Shown here in pieces: positions 33,228-42,229 of a stretch of DNA of 64,000 nt. The notes under the pieces are model-generated. The model searched no databases and was not told the origin of the DNA. It saw only the letters and a program-made list of their open reading frames with translations. Made by a program: the position numbers and the translations under genes. Where the stretch lies: NCBI GenBank assembly GCA_964460845.1, contig CAYWRZ010000004.1, forward strand, positions 62,001-126,000, given 5' to 3'. This stretch comes from CAYWRZ01 sp964460845. Lineage in GTDB: Bacteria > Bacteroidota > Bacteroidia > Flavobacteriales_D > UBA2798. The number at the start of each line of letters is the position of its first letter. Position 1 is the stretch's first letter.

Positions 33228-35033
33228 ATGGCAGATGTAAATTACGCACAGGGACATGCTCATCACGCTGATGATGCCCATGCGCATCATCATCACAAGG
33301 AGCATTTTATTACGAAATATATCTTCAGTCAGGATCACAAAATGATCTCCAAGCAGTATCTGCTTACCGCAGTAGTGATGGGGGTTGTGGCGATGCTTAT
33401 GTCTGTGTTGTTTCGTCTCCAGCTCGGCTGGCCCGGTGAGGAATTTGAATTCCTCAAGTTTTTCCTCGGCGAAAAATGGGCTCCCGGAGGCGTACTCGAC
33501 CGTAATATGTACCTCGCGCTGGTAACCATTCACGGTACCATCATGGTGTTCTTCCTGCTTACCGGCGGATTGAGCGGTACGTTCAGTAACCTGCTCATTC
33601 CCTTGCAAATCGGTGCGCGCGATATGGCATCCGGTTTCCTGAATATGCTTTCTTACTGGCTGTTTTTCCTGTCGAGTGTGATTATGCTCGCTTCCTGCTT
33701 CGTAGAAACGGGGCCGGCTTCGGGCGGGTGGACGGTTTATCCGCCGCTGAGTGCGCTCGAACAGGCGATTCCCGGCTCGGGCATGGGTATGTCGCTTTGG
33801 CTCATTTCGATGGCGCTGTTCATCGCTTCTTCGCTGCTGGGTAGCTTGAACTACATCGTGACCATCATCAACCTTCGCACACGAGGCATGAAAATGACCC
33901 GTATGCCGCTTACAATATGGGCTTTTTTGGTAACCGCCATCCTCGGTGTACTTTCTTTTCCCGTACTGCTTTCGGCGGTGCTGCTGCTCATTATGGACCG
34001 TACCTTCGGTACCAGCTTCTACTTGTCTGAAATCAATATCGGCGGGCAAATGCTCGACGCTACCAACGGCAGCCCGATTCTGTACGAACACCTTTTCTGG
34101 TTCCTCGGACACCCCGAAGTGTATATCGTACTGCTGCCTGCTTTGGGTATCAGTTCCGAAATTATCGCCACCAACGCACGTAAGCCTATCTTCGGTTACC
34201 GTGCAATGATCGGATCCATTTTGGCCATCGGTTTCCTCTCGTTCATCGTATGGGGTCACCACATGTTTGTAACGGGTATGAATCCTTTCATCGGAGCGGT
34301 GTTCGTATTTACCACACTGCTTATCGCGATTCCTTCGGCGGTGAAAGTGTTTAACTACCTGGCTACTATTTGGAGAGGAAATATCGTATTTACCCCGGGT
34401 ATGCTTTTCTCCATAGGATTGGTGTCCACCTTTATTACCGGCGGTCTTACAGGGATTATTTTGGCCGACTCGGCGCTCGACATTACCGTACACGATACAT
34501 ACTTTGTGGTGGGACACTTCCACATTGTAATGGGTATGTCGGCGGTGTTCGGGATGTTTGCAGGGGTGTACCACTGGTTCCCGAAAATGTTCGGCCGGAT
34601 GATGAATACCAAAATGGGCTATGTGCATTTTTGGTTGACCATCATTTGTGCCTACGGCGTATTTTTCCCAATGCACTTTGTCGGACTCGCCGGTGCGCCG
34701 CGTCGTTATTACGACTATACCAACTTCCCCATGTTTAATGGCATTATCGACCTCAATGAGCTTATCAGTGTATTTGCCATTTTAGCCGCCCTGGCGCAGG
34801 GAATTTTCCTCTTCAATTTCTTCTACAGTATCTTCCGTGGTCCGCGTGCCGTGCAGAACCCCTGGAGGAGCAATACGCTTGAGTGGACTACTCCGGTGGA
34901 GCATATCCACGGTAACTGGCCCGGAGCGCTTCCCGTGGTACATCGCTGGCCTTACGATTACAGCAAGCCCGGTAAGCTCGAAGATTTTGTGCCGCAAACG
35001 GTGCCGCTCGAAGAAGGTGAAGAAGATCACTAA
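33228..35033 (+). CDS. coxA: Cytochrome c oxidase subunit I, A1-type
   Basis: A 601-residue heme-copper oxygen reductase core. Heme and copper ligands read directly: His101 and His431 for the low-spin heme, His429 for the high-spin heme, and His294, His343, His344 for CuB, with Tyr298 for the His-Tyr crosslink. Glu296 in GHPEVY marks an A1-type D-channel. The N-terminal 25 residues are unusually His-rich (HAHH, HAHHHHKEH), a possible metal-binding tail. It ends the act-cox unit, followed by a strong terminator. Subunit III is not found in the window. Confidence 0.95.
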   Translation: MADVNYAQGHAHHADDAHAHHHHKEHFITKYIFSQDHKMISKQYLLTAVVMGVVAMLMSVLFRLQLGWPGEEFEFLKFFLGEKWAPGGVLDRNMYLALVTIHGTIMVFFLLTGGLSGTFSNLLIPLQIGARDMASGFLNMLSYWLFFLSSVIMLASCFVETGPASGGWTVYPPLSALEQAIPGSGMGMSLWLISMALFIASSLLGSLNYIVTIINLRTRGMKMTRMPLTIWAFLVTAILGVLSFPVLLSAVLLLIMDRTFGTSFYLSEINIGGQMLDATNGSPILYEHLFWFLGHPEVYIVLLPALGISSEIIATNARKPIFGYRAMIGSILAIGFLSFIVWGHHMFVTGMNPFIGAVFVFTTLLIAIPSAVKVFNYLATIWRGNIVFTPGMLFSIGLVSTFITGGLTGIILADSALDITVHDTYFVVGHFHIVMGMSAVFGMFAGVYHWFPKMFGRMMNTKMGYVHFWLTIICAYGVFFPMHFVGLAGAPRRYYDYTNFPMFNGIIDLNELISVFAILAALAQGIFLFNFFYSIFRGPRAVQNPWRSNTLEWTTPVEHIHGNWPGALPVVHRWPYDYSKPGKLEDFVPQTVPLEEGEEDH

Positions 35034-35057
35034 GCTTAAATACCCGTACCGGGATTC

Positions 35058-35093
35058 AAAAATGTCCGTAACTTGCTTACGGACATTTTTTTT
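35058..35093 (+). terminator. Intrinsic terminator of the act-cox operon
   Basis: AAAAATGTCCGTAA (35058-35071), a five-base loop and TTACGGACATTTTT with a further T tract to 35093 form a perfect 14-base stem. A TTG codon inside the stem could start the next ORF, but this is unlikely to be used. Confidence 0.88.
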
Positions 35094-35096
35094 GTG

Positions 35097-35744
35097 ATGC
35101 CTCTGCGTCTTCCGATTTATGTGCTTTGTGTGTGGGCTGTGATGCTGTACCCTCTGTCGGCTTCGGCACAGCTCACCGATAGTATTCGCGCCAGTTTTCA
35201 GCACAAACCCTCGCCTTATTTCAATTACGGTTCGCAGTATTCGTTTATCAGTAATCAGTTTGCAGGAATTAGCTATGTCAAGCTGGGAGTAGATTACGGA
35301 GGCATTACCCGCTTTGGCGTGGGCTACAACTGGCTCAACCGTAAATTTCCCGAGCGGGTCATTTTGCACGAAGGAAAGCCGGTCGAAGCGAATCTTTTTG
35401 TACGCTATTTTTCTTTTTTTGCCGAATATACCTACTTCCGGACCTATCGCTGGGAAGCCAGTATTCCGGCGCAAATAGGCCTGGGAGTGGCCGGTCATGC
35501 ATATTCACCCAATGGACATAGGCAAGTGCTGGGCTCTCGTTTTTTTGTGCTGTACGAACCGATCATGACTATTCAGTATCGGTTTTTCCGCTATTTTGCT
35601 GCGGGTGGCGGTGTGGGATACCGTATTATGCTTACCAACAGATCGGCCCTGGATGAAAAGTTTACTTCACCGCTGTTAGTGCTTAAAACCCGTTTTTATT
35701 TCGGCGATTTGTGGACGGACGTGAAAGCCCGGATCCAAAAATAA
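35097..35744 (+). CDS. Exported probable outer-membrane beta-barrel protein
   Basis: A 215-residue protein with signal peptide LRLPIYVLCVWAVMLYPLSASAQ. The mature part is a series of amphipathic strands rich in Tyr, Phe and Gly (FAGISYVKLGVDYGGITRFGVGYNWL, FFAEYTYFRTYRWEASIPAQIGLG, FAAGGGVGYRIML), ending KTRFYFGDL, typical of small outer-membrane barrels. I chose the ATG at 35097 because an earlier TTG lies in the coxA terminator. The ATG is only 3 bases after the T tract, so this gene is read either by its own promoter inside coxA or by readthrough. Function unknown. Confidence 0.75.
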   Translation: MPLRLPIYVLCVWAVMLYPLSASAQLTDSIRASFQHKPSPYFNYGSQYSFISNQFAGISYVKLGVDYGGITRFGVGYNWLNRKFPERVILHEGKPVEANLFVRYFSFFAEYTYFRTYRWEASIPAQIGLGVAGHAYSPNGHRQVLGSRFFVLYEPIMTIQYRFFRYFAAGGGVGYRIMLTNRSALDEKFTSPLLVLKTRFYFGDLWTDVKARIQK

Positions 35745-35745
35745 A

Positions 35746-35768
35746 CCCTGCCCGTTATACAGGCAGGG
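35746..35768. terminator. Probable terminator between convergent genes
   Basis: CCCTGCC and GGCAGGG form a 7-base stem with a nine-base loop. On the minus strand it is followed by TTTATTTTT, so it best serves the esterase gene. Confidence 0.6.
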
Positions 35769-35790
35769 CTCAAAGGTTTTTCTGAACGGA

Positions 35791-36933
35791 TTATTGTACG
35801 ATGATTTTAAATGTTCCGCGCGCTTTTTCACTTTGCAGGTGGAGCAGGTACATTCCTTTTGCCACGCCCGATGCGGCTAAGGGTAGAATATATTCGCTAT
35901 GCTGTACCTGGCGGCTCAGTACGAGTCGGCCGTAGGTATCGAACAATTGCAGCGTGACACCCGAGGCCGGAATCGATCCGAGGCGAACCTGTATAAATTC
36001 GCCGGCCGGGTTCGGGAAAATTTCTACCTCAGAAAATGCCTGTTCTGCTCCGATGCTGGTATAGGTCGGATGCTGATGCTTGCTGAAAAATTTCCAGATT
36101 TCGTGCGTATAGGAAATATCGTTGGCAGGACTAAGCCAGATATGTCCCGCGTTGTTGACGATAAAAAATTCGACTTCGGTCTGATCCTGACCATTTTCGT
36201 GGAGGTAATGTTCTACGGTGAATCCGTCGGCGGCTACATCGGGAAGCAGCGTGTGTACGGGTGGGGCATCGCACTGGTTGTGGGCCGCCCAAAAATTGAC
36301 AAGCGAGTCGGCGTTCAGGCCATAGTTGTTGGTAGAAAAACCGACGGTTCCGTCTTGTGTACCGTGAAAATGTGCGATCGGAACGGCTCTGCCCGGCGTA
36401 CAGCTTGTGATGCCGCTGCCCAGTGTGCCTGCTACCGAGGCGAAGGCGGCAATCTTGTCGTTTAGCTCACAGGCCAAACGCTGAGTCATGAATCCGCCCA
36501 TCGAAAAGCCGCAGCAATAGATTCGTTTGGGATTGATGGAATAGTTGTCCAGCATCAAATCGATAAGCGTGCTGATAAAGCCTACGTCATCTACCGTGGC
36601 GTTGGGGTAATAGCCCATAGTACCGGCACGCGAATTCCATGCATTGGCATTGAGCAAAGGATCGGTAACGGCTTGTGGCACTACTACGATAATATTGGCG
36701 GTATCGGCGATAAAATTCATTCCGATATTGCTGAAGTTTTGCATATTATCGCCTAATCCGTGCAGCGCAAACACCAGCGAAGCGGGGTTGGAGGCATTGT
36801 AAGCGGGAGAGACGTAAACCCGGTATTGCCGGGTCATCGATTGGAAATTCAGGGTGTGGTTTGTCCATTGTGCGAATGCAGAAAAGGAGGCTGAACACAC
36901 CCAGAGGCTAAGTAGCAGTAGCGATTTTTTCAT
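35791..36933 (-). CDS. Secreted esterase/PHB-depolymerase-like hydrolase with type-A T9SS tail
   Basis: A 380-residue exported alpha/beta hydrolase. The signal peptide is followed by FALHGLGDNMQNF (oxyanion region), CCGFSMGGF (nucleophile Ser in GFSMGG, near residue 144) and NNAGHIWLSP (catalytic His). It resembles the PHB depolymerase/feruloyl-esterase-like family. The last about 80 residues (EIFPNPAGEFIQVRL to GMYLLHLQ) are a T9SS type A sorting domain, so it is released or anchored at the cell surface. Substrate is not determined. Confidence 0.85.
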   Translation of the reverse strand: MKKSLLLLSLWVCSASFSAFAQWTNHTLNFQSMTRQYRVYVSPAYNASNPASLVFALHGLGDNMQNFSNIGMNFIADTANIIVVVPQAVTDPLLNANAWNSRAGTMGYYPNATVDDVGFISTLIDLMLDNYSINPKRIYCCGFSMGGFMTQRLACELNDKIAAFASVAGTLGSGITSCTPGRAVPIAHFHGTQDGTVGFSTNNYGLNADSLVNFWAAHNQCDAPPVHTLLPDVAADGFTVEHYLHENGQDQTEVEFFIVNNAGHIWLSPANDISYTHEIWKFFSKHQHPTYTSIGAEQAFSEVEIFPNPAGEFIQVRLGSIPASGVTLQLFDTYGRLVLSRQVQHSEYILPLAASGVAKGMYLLHLQSEKARGTFKIIVQ

Positions 36934-37249
36934 AAGCGGTAAGATTTTTTACAAAAGAGAAGACCTAACAGCACAGAAGAACATCTGCTACCAAATTTAA
37001 AAAAAGATCCGAATTTTGGAAATAAAGCAACAGCCCTTCTGTAAGGGGCTTACAGTGAGTTTTTTAAGTGGGTTAGCGCCGCTTTTTTCAAGGATTTTCA
37101 CATTTTTTTCTTACATTTAAAGAACAGGCACCTCTCCAGGGTGGCCTAAGCGCAGCTATAAGGTAGTATATTTTCGTATTGGGCTATCGGTGCTTGTATA
37201 AGTGAAAGCAGCATAACGCTGCAGTGGTATAACTTAACACTATACAGGT
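36934..37249. other. 316-base divergent intergenic region
   Basis: No ORF or RNA gene is supported. It contains short imperfect hairpins (AGCCCTT-CTGT-AAGGGGCT near 37031 and GCAGC-ATAAC-GCTGC near 37207) and an AT-rich block. No TAnnTTTG box was found near either start codon. Confidence 0.5.
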
Positions 37250-37900
37250 ATGAAGACATTATTGCTCTCATTTTTCTTGGGTATGACCTTATGTGTAGTA
37301 ACACCCGTCAGGGGTCAGTTTACAATTCAGCATATCGAAGTGGTACCCGCTCATCCTACGCCTACCGAGGAGGTGAAAGTGACTTTTCATATCGTTTCGC
37401 CCAATCAGCCTGTGAGTAGCGTGTATCTACGGCACGAGCGTGTAAACGATAGTATTGAGGTAGAAGGCTGTTTCTATCAGGGAGCGGCTACTTCACCGGG
37501 ACATTTTTACGACACCTTGTCGCTCGGTATTTTACCCGCAGGCAATTATCAGGTGCTGTTCGACGCCTATCTTTCTAACGATTCGGCAATATGTGATATG
37601 AGTGCCAGCGATTTTACCTCGGTTTCATTCACCGTATCGGGCAGCTCTTCGGTGAGCTATCCCGGTTTGGAAAATAAATTTGCCGTATATCCCAATCCGG
37701 TAATAGATGTGCTTTTTGTAGAAGACGATGAGGCGCTGGTGTTGCTTGATGCGGCCATTATCGACAGCGAGGGTAAAATGCTGCAGCAGCATCCCGGAAA
37801 TTTCAGGCGGATAGATGTGAGTTCTTTGCCCAAAGGGCTTTATTTTCTACGGCTCCGCGCTACCGAAGGACAAGCGATTATCCGTTTTGTAAAAGAGTAG
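37250..37900 (+). CDS. Secreted protein with type-A T9SS tail, unknown
   Basis: A 216-residue exported protein. A signal peptide (LLLSFFLGMTLCVVTPVRG) precedes an about 110-residue beta-sandwich-like domain (FTIQHIEVVPAHPTPTEEVKVTFHIV, then FVSF-like strands) that resembles immunoglobulin-like folds. The C-terminal 70 residues, YPNPVIDVLFVEDDEAL to GLYFLRLRATEG, are a T9SS type A sorting domain. Two Cys flank the middle domain and could form a disulfide. I do not recognise the specific family. Confidence 0.75.
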   Translation: MKTLLLSFFLGMTLCVVTPVRGQFTIQHIEVVPAHPTPTEEVKVTFHIVSPNQPVSSVYLRHERVNDSIEVEGCFYQGAATSPGHFYDTLSLGILPAGNYQVLFDAYLSNDSAICDMSASDFTSVSFTVSGSSSVSYPGLENKFAVYPNPVIDVLFVEDDEALVLLDAAIIDSEGKMLQQHPGNFRRIDVSSLPKGLYFLRLRATEGQAIIRFVKE

Positions 37901-38090
37901 CGACGATTTGCGGCTCGACGACCGCTTTTTTCCTACGGTGGCGATTTTCTCTTTCCCGATGGTTTTGAGGCAGGCAACAGGCTTATTGGCTGCTGTAATA
38001 CCGTATATTTTGTATTGCAGATACAAAATATTTAATTAGGTTTGGAGACCTAAAATCCCTAACCTTTATTTGAGATTTCATTACGAGCCT

Positions 38091-39602
38091 ATGAGTCTAT
38101 TTGTCAAAAAATCGCTGCCTCAACTGATGGCGGAAGCTTCCGGAGATGAGAAAGGATTAAAGAGAACACTTAGTGCCAGCGGACTGGTTGCCTTAGGTAT
38201 CGGTGCCATTATAGGCGCCGGGCTGTTTTCGCTTACGGGAATAGCGGCGGCCGAGAATGCAGGGCCAGCCGTAATCCTTTCGTTTATCGTAGCCGCTGTA
38301 GGTTGTGGTTTTGCCGGTCTTTGCTATGCAGAATTTGCCTCGATGATACCGGTAGCCGGTAGCGCTTATACCTATTCTTACGCCACCATGGGCGAATTTA
38401 TCGCCTGGATTATCGGTTGGGATTTGGTGCTCGAATATGCCCTGGGCGCTGCTACCGTAGCTTCGAGCTGGTCGCAGTACTTTTCACAATTTATGATGGG
38501 GGCCGGGATAGAATTGCCACCCAGCCTGCTGCACGGCCCTTGGGAAGGTGGCGTGATTAATCTCCCGGCGATAATTATCGTATGCCTGCTTTCTTTACTG
38601 CTGATGCGCGGTACACGCGAATCGTCGTTGGTGAACAATATTTTGGTAGTGGTGAAAGTGGCTGTAGTGTTGCTTTTTGTCGCGTTGGGATGGAGCTTTA
38701 TCAATCCTGCCAACCATACGCCTTTTATTCCTATCAATCCGGGTGAGCAGGCAGTGGCCAGCGGAGAAATGGGCTTTTTCAAGTTTTTCGGCAGCGACTA
38801 TTTCGGAGAATACGGTATCAGCGGAATTCTGCGTGGCGCTGGGGTCGTGTTTTTTGCCTTTATCGGTTTTGATGCCGTCTCTACTGCCGCTCAGGAAGCC
38901 AAAAACCCACAGCGTAACATGCCCATAGGCATTATCGGATCGCTGATTATCTGTACCTTGTTGTATGTGCTTTTCTCTTATGTAATGACCGGTCTGGAAC
39001 ATTATTCAGTCTTCCATAACGATGCAAAGCCCGTAGCTACCGCTTTTCAAAAAACCGGTTATACCTTCCTCAACGACTTTCTGATGATTGCTATCCTTGC
39101 CGGTTATACTTCGGTAATACTGGTGATGCTGATGGGACAAAGCCGTGTGTTTTACAGCATGAGCAAAGACGGGCTGCTTCCACGATTCTTCTCGGATATT
39201 CACCCCAAAACCCGCACACCCTGGAAAACCAACCTCGTGTTTATGGTGTTTGTGAGCCTCTTTGCCGGTTTTGTGCCGGTAGCCGATCTCGGCCACATGG
39301 TGAGCATAGGTACGCTGTTCGCATTTGTGCTGGTATGTGTGGGGGTACTGGTGATGCGTAAAAAATCGCCGCATGTACCGCGTCCTTTCAAAGTGCCTTT
39401 AGTGCCGCTTATTCCTATTCTCGGTGTGCTTGTGTGTATTGCGATGATGGCTTCCCTGCCTTTGGAATCGTGGGAGCGCCTTGCTGCCTGGATGCTCTTG
39501 GGCGTAGCGATTTACTGGTTCTACGGTAGAAAATACAGCAAGCTCCGCAACTCCGGTGGTAAGGGCGATACGCCGCCGTCTTCCGGTCAGTCCGAAGCCT
39601 GA
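38091..39602 (+). CDS. APC-superfamily amino-acid permease
   Basis: A 503-residue inner-membrane transporter with about twelve helices. The N-terminal GLVALGIGAIIGAGLFSLTGIAAAENAGPAV is the APC signature with the G-I-G-A-I-I-G-A core, and helix 6 region GVVFFAFIGFDAVSTAAQEAKNPQRNMPIGI is typical of cationic amino-acid transporter (CAT)-like members. I chose the ATG at 38091 (MSLFVKKSLPQLM); the TTG upstream adds seven residues. Substrate specificity is not readable. A terminator follows. Confidence 0.9.
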   Translation: MSLFVKKSLPQLMAEASGDEKGLKRTLSASGLVALGIGAIIGAGLFSLTGIAAAENAGPAVILSFIVAAVGCGFAGLCYAEFASMIPVAGSAYTYSYATMGEFIAWIIGWDLVLEYALGAATVASSWSQYFSQFMMGAGIELPPSLLHGPWEGGVINLPAIIIVCLLSLLLMRGTRESSLVNNILVVVKVAVVLLFVALGWSFINPANHTPFIPINPGEQAVASGEMGFFKFFGSDYFGEYGISGILRGAGVVFFAFIGFDAVSTAAQEAKNPQRNMPIGIIGSLIICTLLYVLFSYVMTGLEHYSVFHNDAKPVATAFQKTGYTFLNDFLMIAILAGYTSVILVMLMGQSRVFYSMSKDGLLPRFFSDIHPKTRTPWKTNLVFMVFVSLFAGFVPVADLGHMVSIGTLFAFVLVCVGVLVMRKKSPHVPRPFKVPLVPLIPILGVLVCIAMMASLPLESWERLAAWMLLGVAIYWFYGRKYSKLRNSGGKGDTPPSSGQSEA

Positions 39603-39629
39603 TAAAATTTACAGACATAGATAAAACTG

Positions 39630-39656
39630 AAAAGCGCCCATTGGGCGCTTTTCTTG
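39630..39656 (+). terminator. Intrinsic terminator after the permease gene
   Basis: AAAAGCGCCC-ATT-GGGCGCTTTT is a perfect 10-base stem with T tract. Its A tract also allows it to end the minus-strand kds genes. Confidence 0.8.
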
Positions 39657-39696
39657 TAAATAAGCATAAAAAGATGTCTGCCCGGCAAAAACCTCT

Positions 39697-40494
39697 TTAA
39701 CGCCGCAGGAAAGGTAACACGTGGTTTTCTAACAATCCTCTGAATTCGTGCAGGGGAATCATATTGGGACCGTCTGACAGGGCTTCGGCGGGATTTTCGT
39801 GCACTTCAAAAAAGAAGCCTTTTGTGCCTACGGCAGCGGCAGCGGCGGCCAGGTAAGGTGCGTATTCACGGTTGCCACCACTTTTACCGTCCATTCCACC
39901 GGGCTTTTGGGTAGAATGCGTCACGTCCATCACCACCGGGTAACCGAAGGTTTGCATATCTACCAGGTTGCGGTAATCGACCACGAGGTTGTTGTAGCCA
40001 AACATGCTGCCGCGCTCGGTGAGCAGGATTTGCTTGTTGCCGGTCGATTCGATTTTATGAATGGCGTATTTCATCTCAAAACCGGAGAGAAACTGCGCTT
40101 TTTTAATGTTTACGATACGGCCGGTCTTGCCCGCTTCGATCAGCAGGTCGGTTTGCCGGCAAAGAAAAGCGGGAATCTGTAAAATATCGACTGTTTCGGC
40201 TACTGTAGCAGCCTGATAGCTTTCGTGAATATCGGTCGTAACGGGTACGTTAAATTCATTTTTTACTTTTTGCAAAATGGCCAGTCCTTCGGCGATTCCC
40301 TGTCCGCGATACGATTCTACCGAAGTGCGGTTAGCTTTGTCGAACGAAGCTTTGAACACGTATGTAAAACCCAGTTCCATAGCCAGCAGCGAAAGTTTTT
40401 CGGCCAGGCGCATAACCATGCCTTCGTTCTCAATCACGCAGGGACCTGCAATGAGGAAAGGCGTTTCCTGTAAGCGTTGATAAAGCGTGTTCAT
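39697..40494 (-). CDS. kdsA: 3-deoxy-8-phosphooctulonate synthase
   Basis: A cytoplasmic enzyme of 265 residues that condenses arabinose-5-phosphate and PEP to Kdo-8-phosphate. Signatures: FLIAGPCVIENE, FKASFDKANRTS (active-site Lys), TDIHESYQA, and DVTHSTQKPGG. The enzyme belongs to the DAHP synthase superfamily. It overlaps the upstream kdsD by four bases (start 40494, kdsD stop at 40491), so the two are coupled. Length is slightly below the E. coli enzyme but complete. Confidence 0.95.
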   Translation of the reverse strand: MNTLYQRLQETPFLIAGPCVIENEGMVMRLAEKLSLLAMELGFTYVFKASFDKANRTSVESYRGQGIAEGLAILQKVKNEFNVPVTTDIHESYQAATVAETVDILQIPAFLCRQTDLLIEAGKTGRIVNIKKAQFLSGFEMKYAIHKIESTGNKQILLTERGSMFGYNNLVVDYRNLVDMQTFGYPVVMDVTHSTQKPGGMDGKSGGNREYAPYLAAAAAAVGTKGFFFEVHENPAEALSDGPNMIPLHEFRGLLENHVLPFLRR

Positions 40495-41444
40495 GTGTTA
40501 AGACTATACAGTTGTACGATGCCTGCAAGCTTTCGGTCTTCTTCGACCAAAAGTGAGGTGATTTTAAGACGGCTCATCATGTCTTCGGCTTCGGCAAGCT
40601 TGAGGTTGCGCGCAATGACTTTGGGTTCGGAGGTCATAATGTCGGAGGCCTGAAGTTCGAATATTGCCGCGCCGTATTTATCCATTGCCCGCCGAAGATC
40701 GCCGTCGGTGATGATGCCTTTTATGGCGAGCGATTCATGCACTACGGCCAGTCCTAAGCGCCCTCGGCTGATGGTGTCGATGACCTGGCTCAGCTTATCG
40801 GTCGGTTCCACCAGCGGCAATTGTTCGCGAAACATGACCTGATCGACCGTAGTGAGCAGCTTACGGCCAAGGCTGCCCCCCGGATGAAAACGGGCAAAAT
40901 CTTCGGGTTTGAAATGACGTGCTTTCATTAATGCCACAGCCAGCGCATCGCCCATGGCCAAGGTGGCGGTGGTCGAAGAGGTAGGAGCGAGTTCCAGCGG
41001 ACAGGCCTCTTTCTGTACGTGTACCGAAAGGTGAGCGTCTGAATGCCTTGCCAGGGTGCTCTGTGCTTTTCCGCTCATGCTTACCAGCGGAATGCCGTTG
41101 GCTTTGATAAAAGGAATAATTTTCAGCAGCTCTTCCGTTTCGCCCGAATAGGAAATGGCGAGAAACACATCTTCTTTGCGCATCATACCGAGGTCGCCGT
41201 GAAAGGCTTCTACCGGGTGCATAAACAGGCTGGGTGTGCCGGTACTGGCCAGCGTAGCCGATATTTTACGGCCTATAAGTCCCGATTTCCCCACTCCCGA
41301 AATCACGACACGCCCCTGTGCGGCGAGAATGGTTTCGACGGCCTTGTCGAATGCGGAATCGAGTTGCCCCGCAAGTGCGGCCACAGCTTGTGCTTCTATG
41401 GCAAATACTTCGTGGGCATGCTGGCGGTGAGAAGAAGTGGACAT
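40491..41444 (-). CDS. kdsD: D-arabinose-5-phosphate isomerase, KpsF/GutQ family
   Basis: A 317-residue enzyme that makes arabinose-5-phosphate for Kdo. Residues 30-180 are the SIS domain (GVGKSGLIGRKISATLASTGTPSLFMHPVEAFHGDLGM) and residues 200-317 two CBS motifs. It is directly coupled to kdsA, which supports a Kdo role over sugar alcohol metabolism. A -7 box TACCTTTG is 7 bases upstream of the start. Confidence 0.92.
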   Translation of the reverse strand: MSTSSHRQHAHEVFAIEAQAVAALAGQLDSAFDKAVETILAAQGRVVISGVGKSGLIGRKISATLASTGTPSLFMHPVEAFHGDLGMMRKEDVFLAISYSGETEELLKIIPFIKANGIPLVSMSGKAQSTLARHSDAHLSVHVQKEACPLELAPTSSTTATLAMGDALAVALMKARHFKPEDFARFHPGGSLGRKLLTTVDQVMFREQLPLVEPTDKLSQVIDTISRGRLGLAVVHESLAIKGIITDGDLRRAMDKYGAAIFELQASDIMTSEPKVIARNLKLAEAEDMMSRLKITSLLVEEDRKLAGIVQLYSLNT

Positions 41445-41451
41445 ACAAAGA

Positions 41452-41459
41452 CAAAGGTA
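41452..41459 (-). promoter_or_regulatory. Candidate -7 box (TACCTTTG) for kdsD-kdsA
   Basis: The minus strand reads TACCTTTG at 41459-41452, with a TTTG at 41487-41484 (24-base spacer, slightly long). The ATG at 41444 starts 7 bases downstream. Confidence 0.45.
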
Positions 41460-41501
41460 GGAAAAGGAAGCCTAACCTGAACGCAAAGCCTTCGGCAGAG
41501 T

Positions 41502-42191
41502 TTAACGGTAGGCTTTCAGCAGATCGAACACGATATGTTCCAGCAGGGTGATCAGCGGCTGGTAATCCTCTTTTTCTTTGTGGATCTTCAGGTCGGTCAA
41601 TGCCGGAAGGTGCTGTGCGAAGAAGAGCTGTTCATGCGCCGTTTCTATGAGGTTACTTGCCAGCGCCTGCGGATAAGGGTAAGCAGGGTTATTTTCACCG
41701 ATTACTTCCGCAATAAGATGGCAAAGTGAAAGGTAATTCGAGAAGAAACCTTCTTTGTTTTCCTCATCTACCTGCTTGGTAAGATAGGCTTTCGAGGATT
41801 CGCACACTACAATTCGGTGCAGCGCGCTTTCGTCGATATGCTCGGTAGAGCCGTACCGTGCCGATTCGGCAATAATCTTGATGATTAGCTTCAGTCTTCG
41901 TTCGGGATCGCTGATATTGTTGGTCTGATAGCTGATTTGGTATTCTATCCAGGCCCAGTACCACGATACCAGGTACACCAGCAGCTTGTGCTTGTTTTCA
42001 AAATAGCGATACACCGAAGCTTCGGTAGAATGAATCTCTGCCGCCAGCTTTTTAAAGGTAAACTGCTCGAAACCAAGCTTGTCGATCAGGAGGATTCCGT
42101 GGGTAATAATATTACGACCCAGCTCAGTTTCTTGAGGATCACGCAGGTAGAGTTTACCGCTCAGCTTTATTTGAATACTGAAAACGCTCAT
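41502..42191 (-). CDS. TetR/AcrR-family regulator
   Basis: A 229-residue protein with an N-terminal TetR-type helix-turn-helix at about residues 25-75 (ILLIDKLGFEQFTFKKLAAEIHSTEASVYRYFENKHKLLVYLVSWYW). The ligand domain is helical and not assignable. The gene is separated from the carbonic anhydrase gene by 38 bases on the same strand and may be co-transcribed with it. Target genes are not evident. Confidence 0.85.
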   Translation of the reverse strand: MSVFSIQIKLSGKLYLRDPQETELGRNIITHGILLIDKLGFEQFTFKKLAAEIHSTEASVYRYFENKHKLLVYLVSWYWAWIEYQISYQTNNISDPERRLKLIIKIIAESARYGSTEHIDESALHRIVVCESSKAYLTKQVDEENKEGFFSNYLSLCHLIAEVIGENNPAYPYPQALASNLIETAHEQLFFAQHLPALTDLKIHKEKEDYQPLITLLEHIVFDLLKAYR

Positions 42192-42229
42192 GACGGCACA
42201 AGTTTACGAAAAAGAAACGCGATGCGGCC

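Noticed and set aside
33084..34676. 530-residue open frame antisense to coxA
   Set aside because: It is His- and Gln-rich in the way typical of antisense of membrane genes, has no recognisable domain, and lies fully opposite a conserved gene.
36934..37249. Riboswitch or small RNA in the long intergenic region
   Set aside because: Only short imperfect hairpins; no known aptamer pattern and no promoter box.
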